Program-made: the position numbers and the translations under genes
The notes under the pieces: model-generated
Database searches by the model: none
Told to the model about the DNA's origin: nothing
Seen by the model: only the letters and a program-made list of their open reading frames with translations
Source: Bacteroides sp. 43_108
GTDB lineage: Bacteria; Bacteroidota; Bacteroidia; Bacteroidales; Bacteroidaceae
DNA: 58,584 nt
Direction of reading: 5' to 3'
Assembly (NCBI GenBank): GCA_001915545.1
Contig: MNQS01000010.1
Location: forward strand, 1 to 58,584
In this document: piece after piece, positions 43,567 through 53,116 of the stretch
Layout: each line of letters starts with the position of its first letter
Position numbering within the stretch: the stretch's first letter is position 1

Positions 43567-44466
43567 ATGAAGAAAATCAGAGCAGCCATTGTTGGATATG
43601 GCAACATCGGACACTACACACTCCAGGCACTGGAAGCAGCGCCTGATTTTGAAGTTGCAGGAATCGTAAGACGCAACGGTGCAGAAAACAGACCTGAAGA
43701 GCTCAAAGCATACGAAGTTGTAAAGGATATAACAGAACTGAAAGATGTAGACGTGGCTATCCTTGCTACCCCAACACGTAAGGTTGAGGAATATGCAAAG
43801 AAGATCCTTGCAATGGGTATCAACACTGTTGACAGCTTCGACATACACACACAGATCACATCACTGAGACGTTCGCTCGACGAAAGCGCAAAGGCAGGAA
43901 ATGCGGTAAGCATCATTTCTGCAGGATGGGATCCAGGAAGCGACTCAATCGTACGTACTATGCTTGAGGCAATCGCACCGAAGGGCATCACATACACAAA
44001 CTTCGGTCCAGGAATGAGCATGGGACACACAGTTGCGGTCAAAGCTATAGACGGCGTACAGGCTGCACTCTCAATGACAATTCCTACCGGCACAGGTATT
44101 CACCGCCGTATGGTCTACATTGAGGTTAAGGAAGGATATGAATTCGAGAAGGTTGCAGCAGCCATCAAGGCCGATGCTTACTTCGTCAATGACGAGACTC
44201 ACGTAATTCAGGTTCCTAGCGTAGATGCTCTTCTCGACATGGGCCACGGAGTAAACCTCACTCGCAAGGGTGTTTCAGGAAAGACTCAGAACCAGCTCTT
44301 CGAGTTCAACATGCGCATAAACAACCCAGCACTCACAGGTCAGGTACTTGTATGTGTTGCACGTGCATCAATGAAACAGCGTCCAGGATGCTACACTATG
44401 ATTGAAATACCAGTCATCGACCTCCTCTACGGAGACCGCGAGACACTCATCAGCCATCTCGTATAA
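43567..44466 (+). CDS. ddh: meso-Diaminopimelate D-dehydrogenase
   Basis: This 299-residue NADP-dependent enzyme interconverts meso-diaminopimelate and tetrahydrodipicolinate, a one-step route in lysine and peptidoglycan precursor synthesis. The Rossmann motif AIVGYGNIGHY opens the protein, DSFDIHTQITSLR, GWDPGSDSIVR and GPGMSMGHTVAVKAI are family-typical, and DDH-like dimer and substrate residues fill the C-terminal half. Length is normal. The ATG at 43567 follows a -7 box. It is a single gene with a strong bidirectional terminator. Confidence 0.93.
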   Translation: MKKIRAAIVGYGNIGHYTLQALEAAPDFEVAGIVRRNGAENRPEELKAYEVVKDITELKDVDVAILATPTRKVEEYAKKILAMGINTVDSFDIHTQITSLRRSLDESAKAGNAVSIISAGWDPGSDSIVRTMLEAIAPKGITYTNFGPGMSMGHTVAVKAIDGVQAALSMTIPTGTGIHRRMVYIEVKEGYEFEKVAAAIKADAYFVNDETHVIQVPSVDALLDMGHGVNLTRKGVSGKTQNQLFEFNMRINNPALTGQVLVCVARASMKQRPGCYTMIEIPVIDLLYGDRETLISHLV

Positions 44467-44496
44467 ATGTAATATATCTTAGTTACATTATATATT

Positions 44497-44545
44497 AAAT
44501 AAGTTCAGAAGAAAAGCATGGATGTCTTTTCTTCTGAACTTATTT
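44497..44545. terminator. Bidirectional terminator after ddh
   Basis: A perfect 20-bp stem (44497-44516 with 44526-44545) with a 9-nt loop; A/T-runs lie at both ends. Confidence 0.85.
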
Positions 44546-44602
44546 TTGTACTATGGGGAAACCTGATATTGCATCTCCAAATGCCAGCCATCAGCTACCA
44601 CA

Positions 44603-45478
44603 TCAGTTCAATCTGATTTTCTCATGATAAAAGTAGTTGACAATCACAGGTTTACCTGGTTTAGAACGTCCATAAGGCAAATCATTTACCCTATAAGGTA
44701 AACCTTGTTCATGCGCATATTCAGAAATACTCCTCTCCAATGCCTGCCAGTAATAAGGCAATTTCAAATTATATATATCATCATAAAGGGGTACAAGTGC
44801 CGGATATTCATTCTCTATATAGTTCATTATGACACCTTTGAATTGACCTCGCAGATTCAAATTCTCCAACCATATCAAATCTGCAAAATCCTTAACCTTT
44901 TCAATGATGGTTCTAACATCTGTTATTCCAGGAAATATCGGCGACACAAAACACACTGTACGTATACCCTCGTCGTATATCTGACGCATAGCATTCAACC
45001 TACGTTCTATACTGACTGCTTTATCCATATCAGCTCTGAATTTTTCGTCTAGAGTATTAATCGACCATGCAACTGTAACTTTAGGAAAACGTTTGAGCAA
45101 GTCGAGGTCGCGTAATACAAGGTCTGATTTTGTACATATAAGTATTTCTGCTTCACAGCCCACAAGCTCTTCCAAAAGTCTACGCGTATTGCAAAACTTT
45201 TCCTCATAAGGGTTATACCCATCAGTAACAGAACCTATAACAATCCTTTGCCCATCATATTTATGTGGATTGCCCAATGGCCTCCAGTGCTTCACATCTA
45301 GAAACGAGCCCCAAGGTTCTGTATGCCCAGTGAAACGCTTCATGAATGAAGCATAGCAATATTTACATGCATGCGGACATCCCACATATGGGTTTACCGA
45401 ATATCCACCTACAGGAAGCGACGATTTGGTCATCACACTCTTAACATCTATATTATTGAGTACAACATCCGTATCCAT
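44603..45478 (-). CDS. SPL-type radical SAM protein
   Basis: This 291-residue protein has the radical SAM cluster CPHACKYCY (C-x3-C-x2-C near 36-43), which binds a 4Fe-4S centre and SAM. The following PWGSFLDVKHW, IVIGSVTDGYNPYE and WSINTLDEKFR segments fit the spore-photoproduct-lyase-like (SPL) group. That group is large; its members repair DNA or act on unknown substrates. This one lacks any nearby partner that would fix its role. It ends about 60 bp from the terminator of ddh. Confidence 0.75.
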   Translation of the reverse strand: MDTDVVLNNIDVKSVMTKSSLPVGGYSVNPYVGCPHACKYCYASFMKRFTGHTEPWGSFLDVKHWRPLGNPHKYDGQRIVIGSVTDGYNPYEEKFCNTRRLLEELVGCEAEILICTKSDLVLRDLDLLKRFPKVTVAWSINTLDEKFRADMDKAVSIERRLNAMRQIYDEGIRTVCFVSPIFPGITDVRTIIEKVKDFADLIWLENLNLRGQFKGVIMNYIENEYPALVPLYDDIYNLKLPYYWQALERSISEYAHEQGLPYRVNDLPYGRSKPGKPVIVNYFYHEKIRLN

Positions 45479-45534
45479 AAAATATCAACAGCTTACAACT
45501 ATAAATAATCAACAAGACATACAGTAAAATAGAA

Positions 45535-46314
45535 CTACAACAGCACAATCTTTTCACCGTCCTCAGGTATAATAAGGCGTCCCATATCAACATTATGGCT
45601 ATACGCTTCATTTTTCAATATATATCGTGTTGTTTGGCAATGGTCCATTGCATCCATGTGTACTGCTATCAGCTTTATGTTCTCTGGCAATTCTCCAAGC
45701 ATAGCCACAACATCATGCTCATCAAGGATAGCAGGCCCATACTTCATAGAAAAATCGGGGAATATAGCACCACCGCTATTGACAACAATGCAATCAGGAT
45801 TGAACTTGTCGACAACACAGCGTGTTGCCTCATCCCATACGCAGTCGCCCATAATAAACAAGGTCGGAAACTTTTCCGATTGCAGAATGTATCCCGACAC
45901 CGGTCCCATCATCTCGGCAAGCTTGCCTCTTCCATGATTTCCAGAAACACGGAATATATTCAATCCGCTCAATCTTTTGACTTCGTCTATGGCTTCGACA
46001 TTTACGAATCCGTCATGTTCAACAGTATTCTTGTCCTGAGGCTGAGTGAAAAAAGAAATTGTTTTCGGCAAATACTCTTTAACGCTGGGCTCATAGTGAT
46101 CAATATGGTTGTGTGTTAAAAGCACCATGTCCAAGTCTTCAATGATTTCACTTACAGGCATTGTCAGATGCACACGTGGATTTTTGTTCACGCCCAATGC
46201 AGATATGAGCGTTTCCTTTTCAGCCAACACAGGATCAACCAAGATAACATGTCCGGCATAACGGATTTTAAGGGTTGCATTACGTACCAATTGCAATGTT
46301 GCAGTCGTATTCAT
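45535..46314 (-). CDS. MBL-fold metal-dependent hydrolase (UlaG-like)
   Basis: This 259-residue protein has a metallo-beta-lactamase fold. The metal motif HNHIDH (H-x-H-x-D-H) lies near 66-71, with GNHGRG, GDCVWDE and a late VHMDAMDHC His as further ligands. The layout resembles UlaG-type lactonases and related hydrolases. The substrate is unknown. The ATG at 46314 is chosen over a TTG six bases upstream. It is divergent from an AraC regulator at 46454 that may control it. Confidence 0.8.
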   Translation of the reverse strand: MNTTATLQLVRNATLKIRYAGHVILVDPVLAEKETLISALGVNKNPRVHLTMPVSEIIEDLDMVLLTHNHIDHYEPSVKEYLPKTISFFTQPQDKNTVEHDGFVNVEAIDEVKRLSGLNIFRVSGNHGRGKLAEMMGPVSGYILQSEKFPTLFIMGDCVWDEATRCVVDKFNPDCIVVNSGGAIFPDFSMKYGPAILDEHDVVAMLGELPENIKLIAVHMDAMDHCQTTRYILKNEAYSHNVDMGRLIIPEDGEKIVLL

Positions 46315-46422
46315 AATCAATTTTATTAATATAAATCTTCACGATGCAAAGTTCGGAATAACACAAAAGCGACACTATGCCTTAAATAAAATGAAATATG
46401 CCATTTTGAAAAACGGATTAAT

Positions 46423-46430
46423 TACATTTG
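46423..46430 (+). promoter_or_regulatory. -7 box (TACATTTG) of the second AraC gene
   Basis: Perfect TAnnTTTG match, 24 nt before the ATG at 46454; excludes the earlier in-frame ATG at 46391. Confidence 0.55.
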
Positions 46431-46453
46431 TGTGCAATCAATGTGAGAAAGCC

Positions 46454-47359
46454 ATGGAAAAGAAAGAAAAAACACCCCATTCAGGACTTGTCAATGTGCC
46501 ATTCTGCAAGACACGATGCGGGGTAGATTTCTACATCAATACTGGACACAGTACGGAAATATGCGGAGTATTGACAGAAAACAAGATCTTTAAAACAGAT
46601 TTTTTCGAATTTTTCTTCTTCAGCAAAGCTCAAGGGTACCTTTTGCTGAACTACAAACGTATTGAACTGCACGACAACATGGTTCTACTTCTCTCACCGC
46701 ATCAGCAACAGGAATGGCACGTCAGCGAAGCAAATCTCGACTATACGTTTCTGATATTCAGAGAAGATTTCATGCGTACCTTCCTTGTAGACAAATTCTT
46801 TACCTACCGACTTCTCTACTGTTACCAGAACGAAACACCGCCATACATCAACATTCAGGCTACGGCCATGGACGAATACATCAGACTTCTTGGAAAAATA
46901 AAATTTGAGCTTCAGAACACGACAGCCGACAGCTACAACATAATTGTATCAATACTGTACTACCTCCTGCTCATCATAAACAGAGAATATGCGTCAATCT
47001 ACCATCTTCCGGCAAACATACCCAAAAACAATTATGCATATCAATTCAAAGAACTGCTCGAACAACATATACAAGACAAACAAAGGGTTGCCGACTATGC
47101 CGACATGATGCATGTAAGCCGTGCTACCTTAAACAAGTCTGTCATGGAACAGTTCGGAGTACCTGCAAGCCATCTGCTCAAACAAAGACTTCTTGAAGCG
47201 CTGAAGAATGGACTTTTGTTCGGGAATCGAACGATAAGCCAACTGTCCGATGATTTTAATTTTTCCGATCCAAGTCATCTTATGCGCTTTTTCAAGCAGC
47301 AAACTGGCAAGACTTTCAGTCAGTTTGCAGATGATTACAAGAATGGTATCTATGACTGA
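46454..47359 (+). CDS. AraC-family transcriptional regulator
   Basis: This 301-residue regulator has an N-terminal cupin-like part (about 20-140, with LLSPHQQQEWHV) and a C-terminal AraC HTH pair (about 195-290): YADMMHVSRATLNKSVMEQFG and FSDPSHLMRFFKQQTGKT. It is divergent from the MBL hydrolase, and it may regulate it. The ATG at 46454 is preferred because the -7 box lies downstream of the earlier ATG. No effector can be named. Confidence 0.83.
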   Translation: MEKKEKTPHSGLVNVPFCKTRCGVDFYINTGHSTEICGVLTENKIFKTDFFEFFFFSKAQGYLLLNYKRIELHDNMVLLLSPHQQQEWHVSEANLDYTFLIFREDFMRTFLVDKFFTYRLLYCYQNETPPYINIQATAMDEYIRLLGKIKFELQNTTADSYNIIVSILYYLLLIINREYASIYHLPANIPKNNYAYQFKELLEQHIQDKQRVADYADMMHVSRATLNKSVMEQFGVPASHLLKQRLLEALKNGLLFGNRTISQLSDDFNFSDPSHLMRFFKQQTGKTFSQFADDYKNGIYD

Positions 47360-47398
47360 GCACTACATTATCCTGAGTGCCCAATAAATAAACTTATG

Positions 47399-47499
47399 CG
47401 AGAGCCCGGAATAAAAAATCCGAGTCCTCGCGTTTTCTGTTGCGGGCGCTTGAAACGAAAATTCCGAGCGCCCGCAATTTTTCTTTTGAGCGCCTGCAC
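47399..47499. repeat. Palindromic repeat cluster, family copy 2
   Basis: First, an imperfect stem (GCGAGAGCCCGGA with TCCGAGTCCTCGC, about 47399-47432), then a perfect 11-bp stem (TTGCGGGCGCT at 47440-47450 with AGCGCCCGCAA at 47467-47477), then a third direct unit GAGCGCCTGCAC (47488-47499). The layout matches 22872-22931, with different but paired core bases. Confidence 0.5.
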
Positions 47500-47550
47500 T
47501 TAAAGAGACAAGGGCCCACGATTTTAAAACCAGCCGACAGAAAACAAAAA

Positions 47551-47573
47551 GGGCACGGCCTATGGCCGCACCC
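47551..47573 (-). terminator. Terminator of the 1304-residue surface protein gene
   Basis: GGGTGCGGCC pairs with GGCCGTGCCC around a 3-nt loop, then TTTTTG on the minus strand. Two positions pair A-C. Confidence 0.65.
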
Positions 47574-47604
47574 CAAAGTAAAAATGATTTTTATGAAAAA
47601 TGCC

Positions 47605-50600
47605 TCAACGCATCATAACAACGCGCGATACAGCTTTTCCGTCAGCAACAACACGAACAACATACTTGCCAGCAGGAACAGCAATTGAAACGTTCTCGCC
47701 ACTCTCGCGTGCAACCATACGTCCGTCCATTGAATATACAACGACAACAGCATCCTGAGCCAAGCCTGAAAGTTCTATACGTCCGTCAGATACAGATACA
47801 TTCAAAGATTCTGAATCGACTGCATCGATGTCTGTTGTATATATTTCATCATACTTGTCATAGATAGCCTTAAGTTCATTGTAAGCAGAAGTGAGCTGTT
47901 CCTGAGTTGCAACAGGTGCAACCATCACGCTCTCGGCTGTTTCAATAGCCTTACGGAACTTAGCTTTCTCAACGATGCTGACCATGCTTGAATTCAACTT
48001 ATCGTATACGTCATAGCTTGATTCAATAAGAGCCTGCAAACCGCTTGCATCTTTGAGTGCGGCAGCAAATTCATCGACTGCAGCAGATGTTGCTTCTACA
48101 ACACCGTCAACATCAACCTGAGAAATGGCAGCACGGTCAACGCCTTCTGCATCGGCAAGTGCAGACTTAGCCTCATCAAATACGATTGTCGGACACTGTC
48201 CCTGACCCTCACCTACATTTACTGTAGTTTCAACAAGGTTAGAAAGTACATCTATAACAGAATCGAGAGCTGTGAAATCAACCACTACCATCTGTCCCTT
48301 ACATGTTTCGACAGCAGTGCCGAGAGCAGAAACCTGAGAATTGATATCAGCCTGAGAATGTTCAGGTGCAGTTTCGTAAACAGCCTTTGCTGCTGTTATT
48401 GCAGCAGCAAGTGCATCTGCTGCTTCTTTTGGAGTCTGTCCGTTGAACTCTCCGATTGACAATCCGTCGTATACAGTCTGAGCTTCAGCTATAGCTGTTC
48501 CGAGAGCTGTACGATCTACGGTAATCTTACCAGCAACGAATTTTGCAGTTTCATCACTTATAGTATACATTACCTCAAGAGTAGGTGCAGCCTTGAAATC
48601 GTCGATGAACTTACGGAAAGCATCGCATGCACTCTGTGTGTACTGGCCCTTATCGAGACCGATGTTGGCAGAAGCTTCAGCATAAGCAGCTTCGGCTGCA
48701 TCGAGTACATCTTTTGCAACAAGAAGCATGTCGATTGTTTCAGTGTGAGCCTTGCCCTTATATTCCTCAATAAGCTTGTTGAGTTCAACTGCAGCGGCAT
48801 TTACTTCAGCCTCATCCTTTGATGTTCTGTAGATCTTGTTGTAGTTTTCAACTATTTCGGCAAAGGCATCAATGTCGGCCTGATAGTACTGTCCGACTTC
48901 ATTACCCCATACCATACTTTCCTGAAGAGCTGAAGCTGCGTCAAGAGCATTCTTAAGAGCTGTCTTGTCGAATGAAACGATTGCGTCAGCCTCAAGTATC
49001 AACCAGCATGCATTTGCGTCTGTAGAAGCATTCTTGTCAGAATATACTGCAGAAGCCGCTGCGCTGGAATTGGTTCCCATAAATCCTGAATTCTTAAGGA
49101 ACTTGACGCCGAGGTATTTTCCGCTTGCTCTTACAACCTGTACGTATGTAGCTTCATTTGTTTCGTCCTCAACCCATGAAGTGTTGTATGTACCAGATTG
49201 TGCAAGATAGTAACCCTGGTTGACATCCTTAATCTGATATGTCAATGGAAGAAGACCGTCAGCACCGTCTGAAGCCTCAACAGGAACAAGTTCGAACTGC
49301 TGAGCCAAAGCCTCTTCTGAACCTTCCTCTGCCGGAGCCTCGATAGTAGCTCCCTTTTCGCCGAATGTAAGGACATTGCCTCCAGAGTGAACAAACTTAT
49401 AAGAATAAGTAGCATCGAAATCCTTTATATCGTTATATGAGCTGTTGAACACATCCATTGCTTCCTCGAGCTGTGATGCAAGAGCCATAGCCTCACCTAC
49501 TGTTGTAACCGAACCCTTGGCTTCTTTTGCAGTGGCAATGGCAGCAGAGAACTCGTCAGCTGCAGACTGAGGTACTTCATAGTACTCTGTACCTACAGGA
49601 GTTGAAGAAAGAAGCTCTTCTGCTGAAGCGATGGCTTTGTCGAGAGCACTTGTAACGGAGAACTCTTCAATAGTCCACTGGGAGTTGGAGGCACCTGATG
49701 ACTTGTCACAATATGTGCTTGATCCGTCGGCAGTAGAGTCAGAACCGATATGGCCCTTGCCTGCTACGTTCTGAATAACCTTGTAGCCGGTAAGACCTGG
49801 AGAGATGTACCATCTTGCTTCGTTGGCAGAGTTGTCGACAGCCCAAGTCATTTCATAACCGCTTGAAGCAAGCTTTGCAACATATGTCTTGCTTCCGAGG
49901 TTGAGAAGAGAGTATGAACCGTCACCGTTGTCTACAATCTGATATTTCTGTTCTTCGCTGCCTTCAGGAGTTTTCAGAGTTGGTGAAGCACCGGAAACGT
50001 AAGTAAGCTGCATACCAGAAGACTGTGTGATGACATAAATCTTATCAGGGTCTGGAGCGACGAGTCCATTTGCCGTAAATGCATCCATTGCATCTTCAAG
50101 AGCCTTAAGTTCGGCTGTGAAGTCGGAAGTAACACTTTCGGCATGCTCTACAGCAGCCTTGAATGTATTGTATGCCTCGAGAGAATAGTCGAACGGATTG
50201 TTTCCGCACAAGTCTGGATCTATGCTGCTGAGTTTGTTTATTGCCTCCTGAAGTTTCTTTCCGAAATAGTATTCATCATCGCGGTCAGCAAGCGGAACAA
50301 ATTTCTCCATAGACCAATCGAAGTTGGCAACACCTGTACCGTTCTTGTTTGAGTAAACAGAAGCACCGTCAGAAGCACCATCTGTACCGAGCACAGAACC
50401 GCTTCCCATATTGCGTATCTGGAAATAGTCGCCGTCGGCCTCAACCTTGAATATTGCATTTACATCTGTAGGAGAAATATTCTGTCCAGCCTTAGTGTCC
50501 CAAGAACCAGAGCGGTATACGTAATTGCCTTCACCGTCAAGCATGTTGTATCCCTTTGCAGCAGCACCTTCTGGAGCAGGCACAAATGTGAAAGCCTGAT

Positions 50601-51519
50601 TTTCGAGTCCATTGTCTGCAGTAATCTTCATTGTTGAAGAAGCATTTGTGAGATAGAATCCGCTTCCTGCATGTATGAACACATACTTCTCACCTACAAC
50701 GAAAGGAGGATTTACTGAATTATAATAATTCTGAACGGCAGCATTCAAAGCAGATGTACCATCTGTGATTTCGTTCTGCGAACCGGCTGACTCCAAAAGA
50801 GCCTTGGCTTCGTCAATGGCTTTCTGAAGTTCAGCTCTTACTTCTGCCGTATACTCACCGAATCCTGTACCTTCTGTTGTTTCAGCAAGAACAGCCTCAG
50901 CATCGGCTACAGCCTGCAAAAGAGGATCCTTGTTGAGCTCACCGGTTGATTCTACTTCACCTAAAAAGAAGCAGTCAAAACTACCAGAAGCACCCAGCCA
51001 AGCAAAATTTGCAACGCAGTAGGTGTACTCTTCTGCCGGAGTAAAAATAGCTGTAGTCTGTATCCAACCATCAGAATTAGGAACATTTACTACTGTTGTC
51101 TCTGTTGAAGTAGCACTTCTGCTTGTATAGATGTTGCTGTAACTTCCAGCCTTTGTCGACCACAAAGAAATGAAATAAGTCTTTCCCGGCTGAAGCTGCC
51201 AAGCTGTACGTACCGACTGAGCTTTACCAGAACCAGCGTTCGACAAAGCTTTCAAATATGCGCCACCATCGGCACCGCCTGACGGCTGAACAGCGAAGTT
51301 ATCGCCTGTCATAGGTTTCGCATCACCGGCAGTCCATCCTTCTGTTCCATTGTCGAAAGACGGATTAGTGATGAGATTTTCACTTACAATCTTGAACACA
51401 CCCTGATCCGAAGTCACCTTATCGCCTATGGCGTAAGTGTAAGACTGGCCGGATGCACTCAGAGGCAAAAGGCACATGAATGCCAATAGCCACATGAAAT
51501 CAAGTCTAATCTTTCTCAT
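47605..51519 (-). CDS. Very large modular surface protein (CBM-like, FIVAR and beta-trefoil-like modules)
   Basis: This 1304-residue exported protein has a signal peptide (about 1-25). An opening module (about 28-195) with NPSFDNGTEGWT is related to the N-terminus of the 678-residue protein at 2804. Then helical FIVAR-like units, each with an EYxxEV...A-x-DEAK pattern, alternate with three beta-rich units (about 280-410, 495-625, 715-860) that share FYLTNASST-like starts, SDGASVYSNKNGT-like turns and a trailing W. These look like beta-trefoil sugar-binding repeats. More helical repeats fill 870-1230. The final ~70 residues (VVYSMDGRMVARESG, ending RVVMMR) look like a type IX sorting module. 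It is likely a long, rod-like glycan-binding protein. No catalytic motif is seen. It is last in the minus-strand cluster. Confidence 0.65.
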   Translation of the reverse strand: MRKIRLDFMWLLAFMCLLPLSASGQSYTYAIGDKVTSDQGVFKIVSENLITNPSFDNGTEGWTAGDAKPMTGDNFAVQPSGGADGGAYLKALSNAGSGKAQSVRTAWQLQPGKTYFISLWSTKAGSYSNIYTSRSATSTETTVVNVPNSDGWIQTTAIFTPAEEYTYCVANFAWLGASGSFDCFFLGEVESTGELNKDPLLQAVADAEAVLAETTEGTGFGEYTAEVRAELQKAIDEAKALLESAGSQNEITDGTSALNAAVQNYYNSVNPPFVVGEKYVFIHAGSGFYLTNASSTMKITADNGLENQAFTFVPAPEGAAAKGYNMLDGEGNYVYRSGSWDTKAGQNISPTDVNAIFKVEADGDYFQIRNMGSGSVLGTDGASDGASVYSNKNGTGVANFDWSMEKFVPLADRDDEYYFGKKLQEAINKLSSIDPDLCGNNPFDYSLEAYNTFKAAVEHAESVTSDFTAELKALEDAMDAFTANGLVAPDPDKIYVITQSSGMQLTYVSGASPTLKTPEGSEEQKYQIVDNGDGSYSLLNLGSKTYVAKLASSGYEMTWAVDNSANEARWYISPGLTGYKVIQNVAGKGHIGSDSTADGSSTYCDKSSGASNSQWTIEEFSVTSALDKAIASAEELLSSTPVGTEYYEVPQSAADEFSAAIATAKEAKGSVTTVGEAMALASQLEEAMDVFNSSYNDIKDFDATYSYKFVHSGGNVLTFGEKGATIEAPAEEGSEEALAQQFELVPVEASDGADGLLPLTYQIKDVNQGYYLAQSGTYNTSWVEDETNEATYVQVVRASGKYLGVKFLKNSGFMGTNSSAAASAVYSDKNASTDANACWLILEADAIVSFDKTALKNALDAASALQESMVWGNEVGQYYQADIDAFAEIVENYNKIYRTSKDEAEVNAAAVELNKLIEEYKGKAHTETIDMLLVAKDVLDAAEAAYAEASANIGLDKGQYTQSACDAFRKFIDDFKAAPTLEVMYTISDETAKFVAGKITVDRTALGTAIAEAQTVYDGLSIGEFNGQTPKEAADALAAAITAAKAVYETAPEHSQADINSQVSALGTAVETCKGQMVVVDFTALDSVIDVLSNLVETTVNVGEGQGQCPTIVFDEAKSALADAEGVDRAAISQVDVDGVVEATSAAVDEFAAALKDASGLQALIESSYDVYDKLNSSMVSIVEKAKFRKAIETAESVMVAPVATQEQLTSAYNELKAIYDKYDEIYTTDIDAVDSESLNVSVSDGRIELSGLAQDAVVVVYSMDGRMVARESGENVSIAVPAGKYVVRVVADGKAVSRVVMMR

Positions 51520-51569
51520 AAAAATTTTTATTAAGGTTAAAAATAAATAAGTTGTTTCTGCAAGTATGT

Positions 51570-53069
51570 TTATTCATTGAGAGGAACGACATCGGCTTCA
51601 CCTTTCAATACTTCAGCCATTGCACGTGAACTCTGAACCACAGGTGAAACGATGAATTCCGGAATGTTGAAACTCTTATACAGTTTCTTGTAGAATCCGG
51701 ATTTGCCCTGAGGCAGAACGAACGGTTTATGAGCATTGCCCTTGCTGTCGAACCATGCTATATAAGGACGTGTATAGCTTCCGTCATCGCGTCTGCTGCT
51801 GAAAACTATCCAGCGACCGTTGCTTGACCATGAATGATAACTCTCAACATCATTGCTGTTGACTTCGCGCAAAGGACGTACATTGCCTGTACGCAGGTCT
51901 TTGACATACAGGTCTGCACTTTTATGCCAAATATGGAAATTGCCGAAATCGGCCATTGTGAACAGCAGGTATCTTCCGTCGGGCGACTCGCGCGGGAAAG
52001 TGGCACTCTTGCCGAATGATGCAGCGTTGAAAACTGTGTCAACCTGACCGAACGTATTGGTATCTGGATTGAAATCTCTGCTGAGGATATTGTACTTTAC
52101 TTCTTTGTACCTATCGGCCATTTCCGTATCAACATCATCTGTATTGAACTTGAAATGCGCACTGCAATAATAAAGTTTTGTACCGTCATGATTCCAATAA
52201 GGGAACGTCTCAAACTCAAGTGAATCATGTGCAACGTATGTGCTTACATCCTTATCGGCATCGTAAAGTATTACATCTGAGGCGTAGTCAAGTACTTCCA
52301 CTTTCTGAATATCGCGTGTATGGAAATTCTGTCCGGTCTCATTGAGCGAATATGCTATCAGATTCTTTGTCGGATGCCATGAAGGATACACACCTGTGGA
52401 AATGGCAGAACCGCTCATAAAATTGACCTTGCGTATGTTGTCGCCGTGCATGACAAGCGTTCCACCATTGGCTACTCGGAAGTGCATCTGCATGTTGCCT
52501 CCGGCATTGTAGTTCTGGAATGAATGGCAATTGACACACTGTCCATTGTCGCCTGTACTCATTGCCATGTTGTCATAAACGGTTTTAGTAGCGAAGCTTG
52601 TAAGATCACGCTGTTCTATTCTGAGTCCTTCGAATGTCACGTATGACGGTTCGATGAGACGATAAACAAGATAGCGATCTATTGTATCGGGAGAAACGAA
52701 AACCGACATCGTACGATAGCGGCGCCATTCATCACCGTGTTTCTCGTAAATTCCGATGTGCAGAGAATCGCCCTTGCTCTCATTGAGCATAGAGTTCCAA
52801 TCACTCTCTGGTATATCGACAAAGGAACCTTCGACAAGAATTTCCGATTTGTCAGAATAGATACGCGTCAAATATTCATCAGCTTCATCTTCTATATCAA
52901 AGTCCAAAGGAGCAATATTGCAGGGTATAGCAGCACCGTCATAACAAGGATAAACATTTGCAAGGCTGTCGACATATTTGCTGTCGGCCGGTACAGAATG
53001 TCCGCATCCTAACATGACCAATGATGCTCCAAAAACAAAAGGTGCTATATATTTAAATGAGATATTCAT
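51570..53069 (-). CDS. PD40/TolB-like beta-propeller lipoprotein with a CxxCH motif
   Basis: This 499-residue lipoprotein has a lipobox (SLVMLGC; Cys near 22). A heme-type CxxCH (QCVNCHSF) lies near 178, then beta-propeller repeats (about 190-470) with the PSWHPTKNLIAYS, FPYWNHDGTKLYYCS and HSWSSNGRWIVFSS blades of PD40/TolB proteins. The motif could hold covalent heme or simply be chance. The ATG at 53069 is preferred over an in-frame TTG. It follows the DUF6057 gene by 47 nt on the same strand, so the two may form a membrane-lipoprotein pair. Function is unknown. Confidence 0.75.
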   Translation of the reverse strand: MNISFKYIAPFVFGASLVMLGCGHSVPADSKYVDSLANVYPCYDGAAIPCNIAPLDFDIEDEADEYLTRIYSDKSEILVEGSFVDIPESDWNSMLNESKGDSLHIGIYEKHGDEWRRYRTMSVFVSPDTIDRYLVYRLIEPSYVTFEGLRIEQRDLTSFATKTVYDNMAMSTGDNGQCVNCHSFQNYNAGGNMQMHFRVANGGTLVMHGDNIRKVNFMSGSAISTGVYPSWHPTKNLIAYSLNETGQNFHTRDIQKVEVLDYASDVILYDADKDVSTYVAHDSLEFETFPYWNHDGTKLYYCSAHFKFNTDDVDTEMADRYKEVKYNILSRDFNPDTNTFGQVDTVFNAASFGKSATFPRESPDGRYLLFTMADFGNFHIWHKSADLYVKDLRTGNVRPLREVNSNDVESYHSWSSNGRWIVFSSRRDDGSYTRPYIAWFDSKGNAHKPFVLPQGKSGFYKKLYKSFNIPEFIVSPVVQSSRAMAEVLKGEADVVPLNE

Positions 53070-53116
53070 ATTATTCAAATATTAATTAAACCTTGAATTC
53101 TTCATGAAGGGATATT

